This document shows positions 1 to 6,662 of a stretch of 8,879 nucleotides of DNA, piece after piece (positions within the stretch are counted from its first letter, which is position 1; every line of letters begins with the position of its first letter). The stretch is from positions 1 through 8,879 of the forward strand of contig SKZM01000118.1 in NCBI GenBank assembly GCA_007127385.1, given 5' to 3'. The notes under the pieces are model-generated. The model searched no databases, was not told the DNA's origin, and saw nothing but the letters and a program-made list of their open reading frames with translations. This DNA comes from Methanosalsum sp. GTDB lineage: Archaea; Halobacteriota; Methanosarcinia; Methanosarcinales; Methanosarcinaceae. Made by a program: the position numbers and the translations under genes.

Positions 1-223
1 AAGGAATGAATATATTGCCCTTGGTCTTACCTGCCTTGGAATTGACAACAACCTCGATCCTGCCTATTCTTCCGGTTTTCTGCAGATCACGAAGGTCGAG
101 ATCTGCTCCAAGCAGTCCTTCGGTCTGGCCGAATATAGCACCCACAATATCAGGTTTTTCAATAACCCCATCAGCATTTATTTTTGCATGAATAATATAT
201 TTTGTAGTATCAGTGTTTTGCAT
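1..223 (-). CDS. dnaG: Archaeal DnaG (primase-like, exosome-associated), N-terminal part
   Basis: Read on the minus strand from the ATG at 223-221, this gives 74 codons with no stop before the window edge. The product opens [15 protein letters not shown], followed by [20 protein letters not shown] and then [20 protein letters not shown], the hallmark N-terminus of archaeal DnaG. Only this N-terminal domain is present; the TOPRIM catalytic centre would lie beyond the edge, and the family is usually about 400 residues or more. Family knowledge: archaeal DnaG has been described both as a primase-like enzyme and as a subunit of the RNA exosome, where it favours adenine-rich RNA. The start is supported by a GGAGAG ribosome-binding sequence (minus strand, 237-232) 8 bases before the ATG. 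A TTTTAAAA stretch near 285-292 could serve as a TATA box, but this is weak. The gene points away from rtcA across a long gap. Confidence 0.93.
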   Translation of the reverse strand, partial: MQNTDTTKYIIHAKINADGVIEKPDIVGAIFGQTEGLLGADLDLRDLQKTGRIGRIEVVVNSKAGKTKGNIFIP

Positions 224-345
224 TTGTGGTTCTCTCCACTGTATTTGTATTTCATTATTTCTGAATCCTTTACTGCGAAAGAGATTTTAAAAATGCAAAA
301 CTAAAAAGGTAATTTACAACATCCTGAGTCACAATATATTTCAGA

Positions 346-370
346 TTCAGCAGTGAATTAAACTGCTGAA
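346..370. repeat. Perfect 9-bp inverted repeat (hairpin or operator) upstream of dnaG
   Basis: TTCAGCAGT (346-354) and ACTGCTGAA (362-370) are exact reverse complements around a 7-base A/T-rich spacer (gaattaa). The repeat lies about 120 bases upstream of the dnaG start. It could be a hairpin in the dnaG leader, a dimeric regulator site, or a termination hairpin for transcription entering from the right. The plus-strand sequence after it (acttttac) has only four consecutive T, so it is a poor intrinsic terminator. Confidence 0.5.
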
Positions 371-458
371 ACTTTTACAAATAGCCTCTATCTAAGATTT
401 TTCCACGGATCATATATTTGTGCACTGGTACTATTAACGTACAGGCATATTTTCTTGA

Positions 459-616
459 TATATAATATTGACCTGTCACCACTCTCACTACTGCTTATCA
501 GTTCAAGCTTTCTATATTTCCGGATTCAGGTACATCTGAAGGATACAGCTGACAGTTCTCTTAATTTCATATCCATTGCCCCTGCAGATGCTGGATCTTA
601 TATGCTACTTTTTTTT
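459..616 (+). ncRNA. Candidate small RNA (TATA-like box to T8 run)
   Basis: A TATA-like box (TATATAAT, 459-466) is followed by about 140 bases with no protein-like frame, ending in eight T (609-616), the kind of oligo-T run at which archaeal polymerase terminates. Transcription would begin near 487-492. Within it TTCAG (525-529) and CTGAA (536-540) pair around a 6-base loop, and TCC (519-521) with GGA (541-543) extends the stem past a 3-base bulge. AT-rich DNA produces such combinations by chance, no family is recognised, and the T8 run overlaps another TATA-like stretch, so this is a hypothesis. Confidence 0.2.
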
Positions 617-874
617 ATATAATATTATTAACCTCAGTCTCCTGTTGAATGTTGTAAATTAGCTAAATGATAATTTTGATTGTATTTGCATTTTTATTAT
701 TGCTCTTGGCAGTAAGGATTATTATATTTATTTAGATTATTAATGCAACCATTTGCATATGATTACAATTACAATGCTATATTGGAAATAGTTATTTAAT
801 AACCTTATGGTTTCCTCTAATATATCAATAGATCAGAATGAATCACAATAAAATAGATATTTGAGCCTATTGAA

Positions 875-880
875 TATAAA
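875..880 (+). promoter_or_regulatory. Probable TATA box for rtcA
   Basis: TATAAA (875-880) within TTGAATATAAAAG is the best archaeal TATA-like element near rtcA. Initiation about 25 bases downstream would give a leader of roughly 50 bases. A GGGG ribosome-binding-like sequence (945-948) ends 5 bases before the ATG at 954, which supports that start although it is not a perfect Shine-Dalgarno match. Confidence 0.4.
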
Positions 881-953
881 AGATCAGGAATAAACAATTT
901 TAGTACAAAGAGAAATAATGAACTTATCTAGTTAGCAAACCAGCGGGGCATAC

Positions 954-1949
954 ATGATAGAAATTGATGGATCATATGGAGAAGGGGGAGGCCAGATCAT
1001 CAGAACTGCTGTTGCACTTTCTGCAGTAACCGGATTAGATACCAAAATAACCAATATACGCAGAAACCGACCGAATCCCGGACTCAAGACACAGCACGTA
1101 AAAGCTATTGAAGCAATTTCACGGATATGTAATGCAGATGTTGAAGGCCTGAACCTGGGTTCACAGTTGGTATGTTTTTCTCCAATGGAAATGGAGGGGG
1201 CTTCCTTTAAGATTGATATCCAGACAGCTGGAAGCATTTCATTGCTGTTACAGTGTCTCATGCCTGCAGCCATCTTTTCAAAAGAAAAGATAGAGCTTAC
1301 GGTGATCGGGGGAACAGATGTTGCATGGTCCCCGACAACCGATTACCTGAAACATGTAACTTTGGGATCGCTTTCAAGAATGGGATATCAGTGTAATATG
1401 CAGATCAATTCCAGGGGATATTATCCCCGGGGAGGGGGTAGTGTGAAGGCCACAATATTTCCAACAAAAATGAAATCCATTGATTACCTGCCTGATAAAT
1501 GTACGGTCCGGGGGGTATCCCACTGTTCCAATTTGCCTGAACATGTTCCTGTCCGTCAGGCAGAGGCTGCCATCAACATGATCAGAGAACATGGATATGA
1601 AGCAGAAGTGGATGTATTCGGTCAGGGCCATGTTTCAACTGGAAGTGGAATAACACTCTGGTGCCCTTCCATAGGCTCAAGTGCCCTTGGCAGAAAGGGA
1701 CTGCCTGCAGAAACCGTTGGAAAAAATGCTGCAAAGAACATCATTACTGAACTGGATTCCGGGGCAAGTGTGGATGTACATCTTGCAGATCAGCTGATCC
1801 CTTACATGGGCCTGTGCAGAGGTGGTTCTTATACAACACGTGAAATCTCAGAACACACCAGAACAAATATATGGGTCACAGAGCAGTTCCTGGATGTACA
1901 TTTCACAATCAACAGAGTTGGCAAGCTCTTCGAGGTCAGTGCAGACTAA
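954..1949 (+). CDS. rtcA: RNA 3'-terminal phosphate cyclase
   Basis: 331 residues, full length for the family (about 330-345). RtcA uses ATP to convert an RNA 3'-phosphate into a 2',3'-cyclic phosphate through enzyme-AMP and RNA-adenylate intermediates; family members can also adenylate 5'-phosphate ends. Diagnostic blocks are DGSYGEGGGQIIRTA at 5-19, RNRPNPGLKTQH at 37-48, GGTDVAWSPTTDYL at 119-132, the glycine-rich YYPRGGG at 156-162 and HLADQLIPYM at 276-285. His276 matches the adenylated histidine of E. coli RtcA (His309), so the enzyme should be active. The product is cytoplasmic with no signal peptide or membrane segment. The ATG is preceded by GGGG at a 5-base spacing. It converges on kptA with 5 bases between the two genes. 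No RtcB ligase lies in the window, so the source of 3'-phosphate substrates is not evident here. Confidence 0.96.
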   Translation: MIEIDGSYGEGGGQIIRTAVALSAVTGLDTKITNIRRNRPNPGLKTQHVKAIEAISRICNADVEGLNLGSQLVCFSPMEMEGASFKIDIQTAGSISLLLQCLMPAAIFSKEKIELTVIGGTDVAWSPTTDYLKHVTLGSLSRMGYQCNMQINSRGYYPRGGGSVKATIFPTKMKSIDYLPDKCTVRGVSHCSNLPEHVPVRQAEAAINMIREHGYEAEVDVFGQGHVSTGSGITLWCPSIGSSALGRKGLPAETVGKNAAKNIITELDSGASVDVHLADQLIPYMGLCRGGSYTTREISEHTRTNIWVTEQFLDVHFTINRVGKLFEVSAD

Positions 1950-1954
1950 TACAA

Positions 1955-2581
1955 TTACCGGTCATCAAATATACAGACATAATCTGAAGGAACATATTCC
2001 ATCAATGCAATATCTTCATTGGCATCCATGATCAACATTCCATCCCTCCTGACCTTTTCTGCATCAATCTCCAGAATCACAGGATTTTCAGTGTGTATCT
2101 GAGCAACCTCAACGGCCTTACCATAGGAAGTACTAAGATGCACATATCTCTGTCTTATTGGAGAAATCCCATTTTCAAGAAGCATATCAACCTCTTCCTG
2201 GCTCACCCCATAGTAGAGGGAAGGAAGCTTATTGTCAGGATAATTCAGGTCAACATCCACAGAATGGCCATAACGGGCTCTTATTCTGGAATCCTCGATC
2301 TCATATCTCTGCTTTTCATCTGACTCCACAAGAGATATCAGACGTTCCCTGGTTGCCCATTTATATCTGCTTTCCAACAAAGAGCACAGCGATTCAAAAT
2401 CCACCCACCCTTCATCATGCATTTTAAGGCCCACTTCTTTGGGAAAATGCCTCAAAACTCCAGAAATGAATCTACCAAGACGTTCCTCACGTTCACTGTC
2501 CAGCACATATCTACCTTTAATTCCGCACTGAGGACATTCCTCACCTCTAAAATAACCATGTTTTGAGCACTTGCGAATCAT
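1955..2581 (-). CDS. kptA: RNA 2'-phosphotransferase, Tpt1/KptA family
   Basis: 208 residues. KptA/Tpt1 removes an internal RNA 2'-phosphate by transferring it to NAD+, yielding ADP-ribose 1'',2''-cyclic phosphate and nicotinamide. The catalytic Arg-His pair is Arg44-His45 in GVLRHFP, the third arginine is Arg101 in IRARYGHS (100-107), and the last is Arg143 or Arg145 just before YVHLS (146-150). An N-terminal zinc-binding cluster is present: Cys5, His8, Cys16 and Cys19 (CxxH-x7-CxxC), typical of archaeal forms. The block that reads LYHGT in many relatives is LYYGV here (122-126), so a usual His and Thr are replaced; this may be a clade trait. No clear Shine-Dalgarno precedes the ATG at 2581-2579; instead GATATCC repeats abut it, so a short or leaderless transcript is possible. 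Convergent with rtcA, divergent from the replication protein A gene. Confidence 0.95.
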   Translation of the reverse strand: MIRKCSKHGYFRGEECPQCGIKGRYVLDSEREERLGRFISGVLRHFPKEVGLKMHDEGWVDFESLCSLLESRYKWATRERLISLVESDEKQRYEIEDSRIRARYGHSVDVDLNYPDNKLPSLYYGVSQEEVDMLLENGISPIRQRYVHLSTSYGKAVEVAQIHTENPVILEIDAEKVRRDGMLIMDANEDIALMEYVPSDYVCIFDDR

Positions 2582-2602
2582 GATATCCGATATCCGATAT
2601 AG
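2582..2602. repeat. Tandem GATATCC repeats abutting the kptA start codon
   Basis: GATATCC occurs at 2582-2588 and again at 2589-2595, followed by a third partial copy GATATAG (2596-2602). Each contains or nearly contains the palindrome GATATC. The copies lie directly against the kptA ATG, where a ribosome-binding site would be expected, so they could form an operator or occur by chance in AT-rich DNA. Confidence 0.5.
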
Positions 2603-2609
2603 CTGATTG

Positions 2610-2635
2610 TTAATATAGTTTCTTAATGCATATAA
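2610..2635 (-). promoter_or_regulatory. Possible kptA promoter region
   Basis: On the minus strand two TATA-like boxes precede kptA: TTATATGC (2635-2628) and CTATATTA (2617-2610). The nearer one would place initiation around 2585-2592, giving an almost leaderless mRNA, consistent with the missing Shine-Dalgarno sequence. The farther one would give a leader of about 25 bases. I cannot choose between them. Confidence 0.3.
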
Positions 2636-2700
2636 TAGTATTATTCAAATAACCTTTCCCTGGTTCTATCACATTCACCTGGCTAGAGACAGCATTAAGT

Positions 2701-2716
2701 AATATATCAGATATAT
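2701..2716 (+). promoter_or_regulatory. Possible promoter of the replication protein A gene
   Basis: Two overlapping TATA-like stretches, AATATATC (2701-2708) and GATATATG (2709-2716), lie about 80-95 bases before the chosen start at 2795. Either would give a leader of roughly 50-65 bases. Assigned by similarity to the archaeal consensus only. Confidence 0.3.
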
Positions 2717-2794
2717 GAACGAGATCATCATAAACATGATTCAAACATGAAGCTGCCACATGATGCTTTTTGCGATCATCAGCAGGTGTTATAT

Positions 2795-3928
2795 ATGGAA
2801 AATATGGACGAAATCAACAGTATCTACGAAAAGGTTAGTAAAGTTATCAGCAGGGATGAATATATAGAAAGGGTAAATGAAAAGGTAGAGCAGATGAGTG
2901 GTCTATGTGATGAGAAAACTGCTGCTATGCTTGTTGCGCATGACCTGGGGGCTTCTGATGCAGGTCATAATACAGTCAAGATTGCAGAAATAACCCCTGA
3001 TAGTGGTATCGTCAATTTTATTGGAAAAGTTATCTCGGTTTTTGACAGCAGAGAATTCAAAAGAAATGATGGAACGACCGGTAGGGTAGGTAACATTGTC
3101 GTTGGCGATGAAACTGGTACCATTCGGCTTACCCTCTGGGATGATCGTGCAGAACTTATAAACTCAGGAAACATTGAAATCGGACAATGCCTCAAGATCA
3201 GCGGCTATGTCAAAGAAGGGTATACAGGACTGGAAGTGAACATCGGGAACAATAACATGATATCAGAAAGTGATGAGATGGTCGATATCAAACTGAGTTC
3301 AGCCAGCATCAGTGATATCAAGGACGGGATGGGGGACATTAACCTTTACGGAAAAGTCCTGGATAAATGGGATATACGAGAATTCAATCGCAGAGACGGG
3401 TCAAAGGGACGTGTATGCAACATTCTCATAGGTGACAGCAGTGGAAAGATACGTGTGACACTGTGGGATGAAAAAGCCGATTTTGCAGAAAAGATAAAAG
3501 CAGATGATACTGTAGAGATAATCAATGGATATGCCCGGGAAAACAACTTCAATCAGGAAGTTGAGATCCAGATAGGATCATATGGATTGATCAAAAAGAG
3601 TGACAGAAGTGTAGAGTTTAGAGAAAGCTTTACTCCGATTGCAGATATTGTTGCAGGGGACCTATTTTCAATAAAAGGCCATGTTTCTGGAATTGATGAG
3701 ATAAAGGAGTTCGTCCGGCAGGACGGGACTCAGGATATGGTTGCAAATATCTATGTGTCCGATGAAACCGGCAGGATTCGCCTTGCTCTGTGGGGAGAAC
3801 ATGCAACCACTGTAAACGACATCGATATTGATTCCAGAATAGAGGTAATTGATGCTTATTCCAAGTATGGTCTCAAAGATGAAATAGAACTTAATGTCGG
3901 AAACAGAAGCAAAATTATAGTTATATGA
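2795..3928 (+). CDS. Replication protein A-like single-stranded DNA-binding protein, three OB folds
   Basis: 377 residues from the ATG at 2795. An AGGTG ribosome-binding sequence (2783-2787) ends 7 bases upstream; an in-frame ATG at 2747 would add 16 residues unlike the family and lacks such a site, and an ATG at 2804 is a third option. A helical N-terminal segment (about 9-52, containing EKVEQMSGLCDEKTAAMLVA) is typical of archaeal RPA. Three OB folds follow at about 70-154, 179-264 and 287-374, each with the signature DGT/S...GRV or similar, then D-E/S-T/S-G-x-I-R-L/V-x-L-W (for example ETGTIRLTLWDD). The protein should coat single-stranded DNA in replication, repair and recombination. It ends right after the third OB fold, with no C-terminal zinc finger as found in some methanogen RPAs. 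Whether it is the main RPA or a paralogue cannot be told here. Confidence 0.9.
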   Translation: MENMDEINSIYEKVSKVISRDEYIERVNEKVEQMSGLCDEKTAAMLVAHDLGASDAGHNTVKIAEITPDSGIVNFIGKVISVFDSREFKRNDGTTGRVGNIVVGDETGTIRLTLWDDRAELINSGNIEIGQCLKISGYVKEGYTGLEVNIGNNNMISESDEMVDIKLSSASISDIKDGMGDINLYGKVLDKWDIREFNRRDGSKGRVCNILIGDSSGKIRVTLWDEKADFAEKIKADDTVEIINGYARENNFNQEVEIQIGSYGLIKKSDRSVEFRESFTPIADIVAGDLFSIKGHVSGIDEIKEFVRQDGTQDMVANIYVSDETGRIRLALWGEHATTVNDIDIDSRIEVIDAYSKYGLKDEIELNVGNRSKIIVI

Positions 3929-3958
3929 GAATACGCCTGAGCATTTTGTTTCCCGGTA

Positions 3959-3998
3959 TTTTTGACCATGCAGGCACAACACTTTTTTGACCCTTTTT
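3959..3998 (+). terminator. Oligo-T termination region after the replication protein A gene
   Basis: Three T runs follow the stop codon within 70 bases: T5 (3959-3963), T6 (3983-3988) and T5 (3994-3998). TTTTTGACC is repeated at 3959-3967 and 3984-3992. Archaeal RNA polymerase terminates at oligo-T stretches without needing a hairpin, so this probably separates the gene from the downstream CBS cluster. Confidence 0.5.
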
Positions 3999-4000
3999 AC

Positions 4001-4020
4001 AAAAAAAGAAGGTATATATA
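4001..4020 (+). promoter_or_regulatory. Strong archaeal promoter for the CBS gene cluster
   Basis: A purine-rich, BRE-like stretch (AAAAAAAGAAGG, 4001-4012) is followed by TATATATA (4013-4020), the best BRE/TATA pair in the window. Initiation would fall near 4040-4047, giving a leader of about 70-80 bases before the first CBS gene. No comparably clear promoter is seen between the later genes, which supports one transcript through the cluster. Confidence 0.6.
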
Positions 4021-4117
4021 GCATAAAAGCCCAATTTTAATATGTGGGAAAATCCTGCAGTAGTGGGATCAGTGTAGCTGTTGAAAACAATATTTACATG
4101 TGGAAATAGGGATTCAT

Positions 4118-4729
4118 ATGCTTCTTGGAACAGATGATGATAGAGAGGATGAGATTTATTCTATGCGAGATATAAAGACCGAAGTTTCGGTCCACTCGAT
4201 GATGTCAAAGCAGGTTTTTATAATCGATATCAATGAGAGCTCTCTGAAAGTGGCCCAGGAGATGAAGGCAAACAGCATCGGAAGCATAATAGTAACAGAT
4301 GCCGATAATGTGGTGGGAATCATAACTGAAAGGGACCTGGTCATAAAAGTGTTAGCTGCAGAGATCGATCCTGCAGCAATTACTTCTGGAGAAATTATGT
4401 CCTCACCCATTATTACGATAAAACCATCAGCAAGCACAATAGATGCAGCCAAATTAATGGTAAAATCCAATATAAGAAGGCTTGCAGTTATGGATAACGG
4501 AAATATTGTTGGCCTGATCACAGACCGGGATATAATGGCAATATCACCGGGCCTTGATACCATCCTTACAAACCTTATAGAAATGAACCGTGAACCAGCA
4601 TTTGAAGACAGGGAAGGGATGGATACCGGTATATGTACAAACTGTGGATCATTTTCAAGGGATCTACAGCTTGTCAATGGGATGATGCTCTGTGAAAGCT
4701 GCAGAGACAGTGAAGGTTACTATGACTGA
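4118..4729 (+). CDS. CBS-domain protein with C-terminal zinc ribbon
   Basis: 203 residues from the ATG at 4118, chosen because AGGG (4108-4111) lies 6 bases upstream. A GTG at 4100 and an ATG at 4163 are alternatives; the CBS region begins shortly after the latter. Two CBS motifs (about 24-77 and 89-142) form one Bateman module. Both keep the ligand-contacting T-x-x-D, in GIITERD and GLITDRD, so adenine-nucleotide binding is plausible. The tail carries CxxC-x15-CxxC (Cys173, 176, 192, 195), a zinc-ribbon pattern that could bind nucleic acid or a protein partner. No catalytic domain is attached. It is the first gene of the same-strand CBS cluster, just downstream of its TATA box. A role as a sensor that reports nucleotide state through the zinc ribbon is inference; the true target is unknown. 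Confidence 0.85.
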   Translation: MLLGTDDDREDEIYSMRDIKTEVSVHSMMSKQVFIIDINESSLKVAQEMKANSIGSIIVTDADNVVGIITERDLVIKVLAAEIDPAAITSGEIMSSPIITIKPSASTIDAAKLMVKSNIRRLAVMDNGNIVGLITDRDIMAISPGLDTILTNLIEMNREPAFEDREGMDTGICTNCGSFSRDLQLVNGMMLCESCRDSEGYYD

Positions 4730-4777
4730 AACCTGTCTTTGAGTTTTTGTTTTATTAGATTGATAGGAGTGAAAACT

Positions 4778-5560
4778 ATGAAAGTTGAGGATATTATGTC
4801 AAAAGATCCTTTATTTGTAAAGGACCATGAGTATGTAACCCATGCCCGCCAGATCATGCGGGACTACTTCTTAAGGGGACTTCCTGTAGTTGACGATTCA
4901 AACAGAGTAGTGGGAATTATAACAGATCAGGATATACTCAACTTAAGAACCAACAAATCAAATGTGACTGTAGGAGGGTATGTAAGAGAGACACCAACCA
5001 TTACACCGGATATGGATCTCTTAAAGGCTGCAGACCTACTTATAGAATCAAAAGAGAGCAGAGCACCTGTGGTAAGATCCACAACAGACAAGACCCTCAC
5101 AGGGGTGATCAGTAACGTGGAAATTCTGGAAAACATTCCTGAATCAAGCATTCCTTCAAAGAATGTATCCAGTATTATGACAACCCGAGTTGCAACAGTA
5201 CATCCAGATGAAACTGTTGCAAAGCTCTGGCCAAACATGATTGACTGGGGTTATACCGGTGTTCCGGTAGTAAATGATAAAGAGGAGATAATGGGAATTG
5301 TGACCAGAACGGATATAATAAAATCCGGTCATGCGAGAATAGGTGCAAGTGACATTGATGGGACAGGAGCAAGAAATTCTCCAAAAGTTGAAAAGATAAT
5401 GTCCACCCCATTGTATACAATAACTCCTGAAACAAAAATAGGGGAAGCAATTGGTAAATTGTCCAGATATAATATCGGCAGAATCTGCGTCTCAGATGGA
5501 AAAAGGCTTGTTGGGATTGTGGACAGACATGACCTTTTAAATGCATGTCTTAACAGGTGA
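4778..5560 (+). CDS. Four-CBS-domain protein (second of the cluster)
   Basis: 260 residues. The start is the ATG at 4778, opening [11 protein letters not shown], with AGGAGTGA (4764-4771) as a strong ribosome-binding site; an in-frame TTG at 4739 would add 13 unrelated residues. Four CBS motifs lie at about 1-56, 65-120, 129-184 and 201-258, making two Bateman modules and almost no other sequence. The T-x-x-D ligand motif is intact in CBS1 (Thr49, Asp52) and CBS3 (Thr176, Asp179), altered to S-N-V-E in CBS2 (112-115) and to D-R-H-D in CBS4 (249-252). This suggests one competent site per pair. Such stand-alone proteins usually bind AMP, ATP or S-adenosylmethionine and regulate a partner; no partner is identifiable. 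It is cytoplasmic and lies 48 bases after the preceding gene, in the same inferred operon. A T-rich stretch in that gap (4744-4752) might partly attenuate transcription. Confidence 0.9.
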   Translation: MKVEDIMSKDPLFVKDHEYVTHARQIMRDYFLRGLPVVDDSNRVVGIITDQDILNLRTNKSNVTVGGYVRETPTITPDMDLLKAADLLIESKESRAPVVRSTTDKTLTGVISNVEILENIPESSIPSKNVSSIMTTRVATVHPDETVAKLWPNMIDWGYTGVPVVNDKEEIMGIVTRTDIIKSGHARIGASDIDGTGARNSPKVEKIMSTPLYTITPETKIGEAIGKLSRYNIGRICVSDGKRLVGIVDRHDLLNACLNR

Positions 5561-5604
5561 AACTGCACAGCCGAATATATCATTTTTGAATGAATCCAGA
5601 CATT

Positions 5605-5610
5605 GGTGAT
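5605..5610 (+). promoter_or_regulatory. GGTGAT ribosome-binding site that decides a TTG start
   Basis: GGTGAT (5605-5610) matches the part of the archaeal Shine-Dalgarno consensus that pairs with the 3' end of 16S rRNA (GGAGGTGATC). It ends 4 bases before TTG at 5615. The first in-frame ATG is 34 codons later (5717), so the TTG is the best start. Confidence 0.6.
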
Positions 5611-5614
5611 TTAA

Positions 5615-6616
5615 TTGAGTACACAAAATAAAAAAAACAAGATTTCAGAAGAAAACGTGAAGATCAGGGAAAAACTGAACTCACAGGATAAAACAATTCA
5701 GAGAAAAGACCCCAAGATGTTTAGCAGCAATGGGCTACTTGATGTGGGATCCGTGGATTTTGATGCACGGGAAGCTGAGTATGTTGGAGACATAATGGCT
5801 GTTGCTACCCGTGATGTTGTAACTGTGCCACCCACCACTACAATAATGGGATCTATCAAAACAATGACATCCAAAGGGTTCAGGAGAGTCCCGGTTACAG
5901 ATGCAGGTACTAAAAGACTGGAGGGAGTCGTTACATCTGTGGATATAGTGGATTTTCTTGGAGGTGGTGACCGGAATCTGCTTGTGGAAAAACACTACAA
6001 TGGAAACCTGCTTGCAGCTATCAATGCAGAAGTGCGTGAAATAATGCAGCACAACGTAGCTTATGTAAAAAGTGATGCAAAGATAGACGATGTTCTAAGG
6101 ATCATGCTTGAGAAAAAAACCGGGGGATTGCCTATTGTAGATGACAATAATAGGGTAATAGCAATATGTACTGAAAAGGATTTTCTCAAATTCATAGCAG
6201 GTGTTTTCACCAACAAATCTACTGATGAGTACATGAGCACCAATGTAACAACTGTGACTCCTGATATATCGATTGGAGATGCTGCAAAGATCATGGTTAG
6301 CAAAGGGTTTAGGAGATTACCCCTTGTAAGAGATGGTGTGCTTATAGGGATCATTACAGCATCCAATATAGTCCATTTCCTGGGTAACGGAGACGCATTC
6401 CAGAAACTTATAACAGGTAACATCCACGAAGCATTTAATGAACCGGTAAGTTCACTGGTCTCCAAAGACTTGGTCTGGGTATCACCTGATATAGATCTGG
6501 GAGAGGCAGCAAACCTTATGATTGAGAAAAATGTCGGTTCACTGCCTGTGTTTAATGATGGAAAACTCTGTGGAATAATTACTGAAAGAGATTTTCTGAG
6601 AGCAATAATAGAATAA
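5615..6616 (+). CDS. Four-CBS-domain protein with internally duplicated modules
   Basis: 333 residues from a TTG start supported by GGTGAT. A charged, lysine- and glutamate-rich N-terminal stretch (1-54), probably flexible, precedes four CBS motifs at about 55-115, 137-194, 202-256 and 276-331. The two halves are copies of each other: SKGFRRVPV (86-94) matches SKGFRRLPL (229-237), [10 protein letters not shown] (110-119) matches [10 protein letters not shown] (251-260), and EKDFLKFI (187-194) matches ERDFLRAI (324-331). The order is A-B-A-B, indicating duplication of an entire Bateman module including its unusual linker. T-x-x-D is intact in CBS1 (107-110), CBS2 (186-189) and CBS4 (323-326); CBS3 ends in Asn251 instead of Asp. 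A regulatory adenine-nucleotide sensor is the likely class, with an unknown target. It lies 54 bases after the previous gene; a weak TATA-like sequence at 5574-5581 might add an internal promoter. Confidence 0.9.
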   Translation: MSTQNKKNKISEENVKIREKLNSQDKTIQRKDPKMFSSNGLLDVGSVDFDAREAEYVGDIMAVATRDVVTVPPTTTIMGSIKTMTSKGFRRVPVTDAGTKRLEGVVTSVDIVDFLGGGDRNLLVEKHYNGNLLAAINAEVREIMQHNVAYVKSDAKIDDVLRIMLEKKTGGLPIVDDNNRVIAICTEKDFLKFIAGVFTNKSTDEYMSTNVTTVTPDISIGDAAKIMVSKGFRRLPLVRDGVLIGIITASNIVHFLGNGDAFQKLITGNIHEAFNEPVSSLVSKDLVWVSPDIDLGEAANLMIEKNVGSLPVFNDGKLCGIITERDFLRAIIE

Positions 6617-6662
6617 AAAAAAATTTTCTTTGCCAAAAAAAGCAGACCTGAGGAGGAATTGT

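Larger units (their letters stand above)
224..953. other. Long AT-rich intergenic region between dnaG and rtcA
   Basis: About 730 bases separate the divergent dnaG and rtcA starts. No reading frame here resembles a protein and none has both a good start and a ribosome-binding site. Visible elements are a 9-base-pair inverted repeat (346-370), TATA-like boxes at 459-466 and 614-623, a run of eight T (609-616), a small inverted repeat ATGCAA/TTGCAT (743-758) and a TATA-like box before rtcA (875-880). I see no tRNA, no repeat array and no recognisable mobile-element remnant. Long leaders and long intergenic regions are common in Methanosarcinales, so much of this may be promoter and untranslated leader. 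Confidence 0.7.

Noticed and set aside
6..191. 61-residue plus-strand frame at the left edge
   Set aside because: It lies opposite the dnaG N-terminus, whose product is clearly recognisable on the minus strand; the plus frame resembles nothing and has no ribosome site.
743..758. ATGCAA/TTGCAT inverted repeat as a regulatory site
   Set aside because: Only 6 base pairs in AT-rich DNA and far from any start codon; expected by chance.
224..953. CRISPR array, tRNA or insertion-sequence remnant in the long gap
   Set aside because: No regularly spaced repeats, no cloverleaf-compatible sequence and no transposase-like frame or terminal inverted repeats were found by eye.
2747..2794. Upstream ATG extension of the replication protein A gene
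   Set aside because: The 16 extra residues do not look like an RPA N-terminus and the ATG at 2747 lacks a ribosome site, while the ATG at 2795 has AGGTG at a 7-base spacing.
4156..4677. 173-residue minus-strand open frame
   Set aside because: It is antisense to the CBS zinc-ribbon gene and shows no domain pattern of its own.
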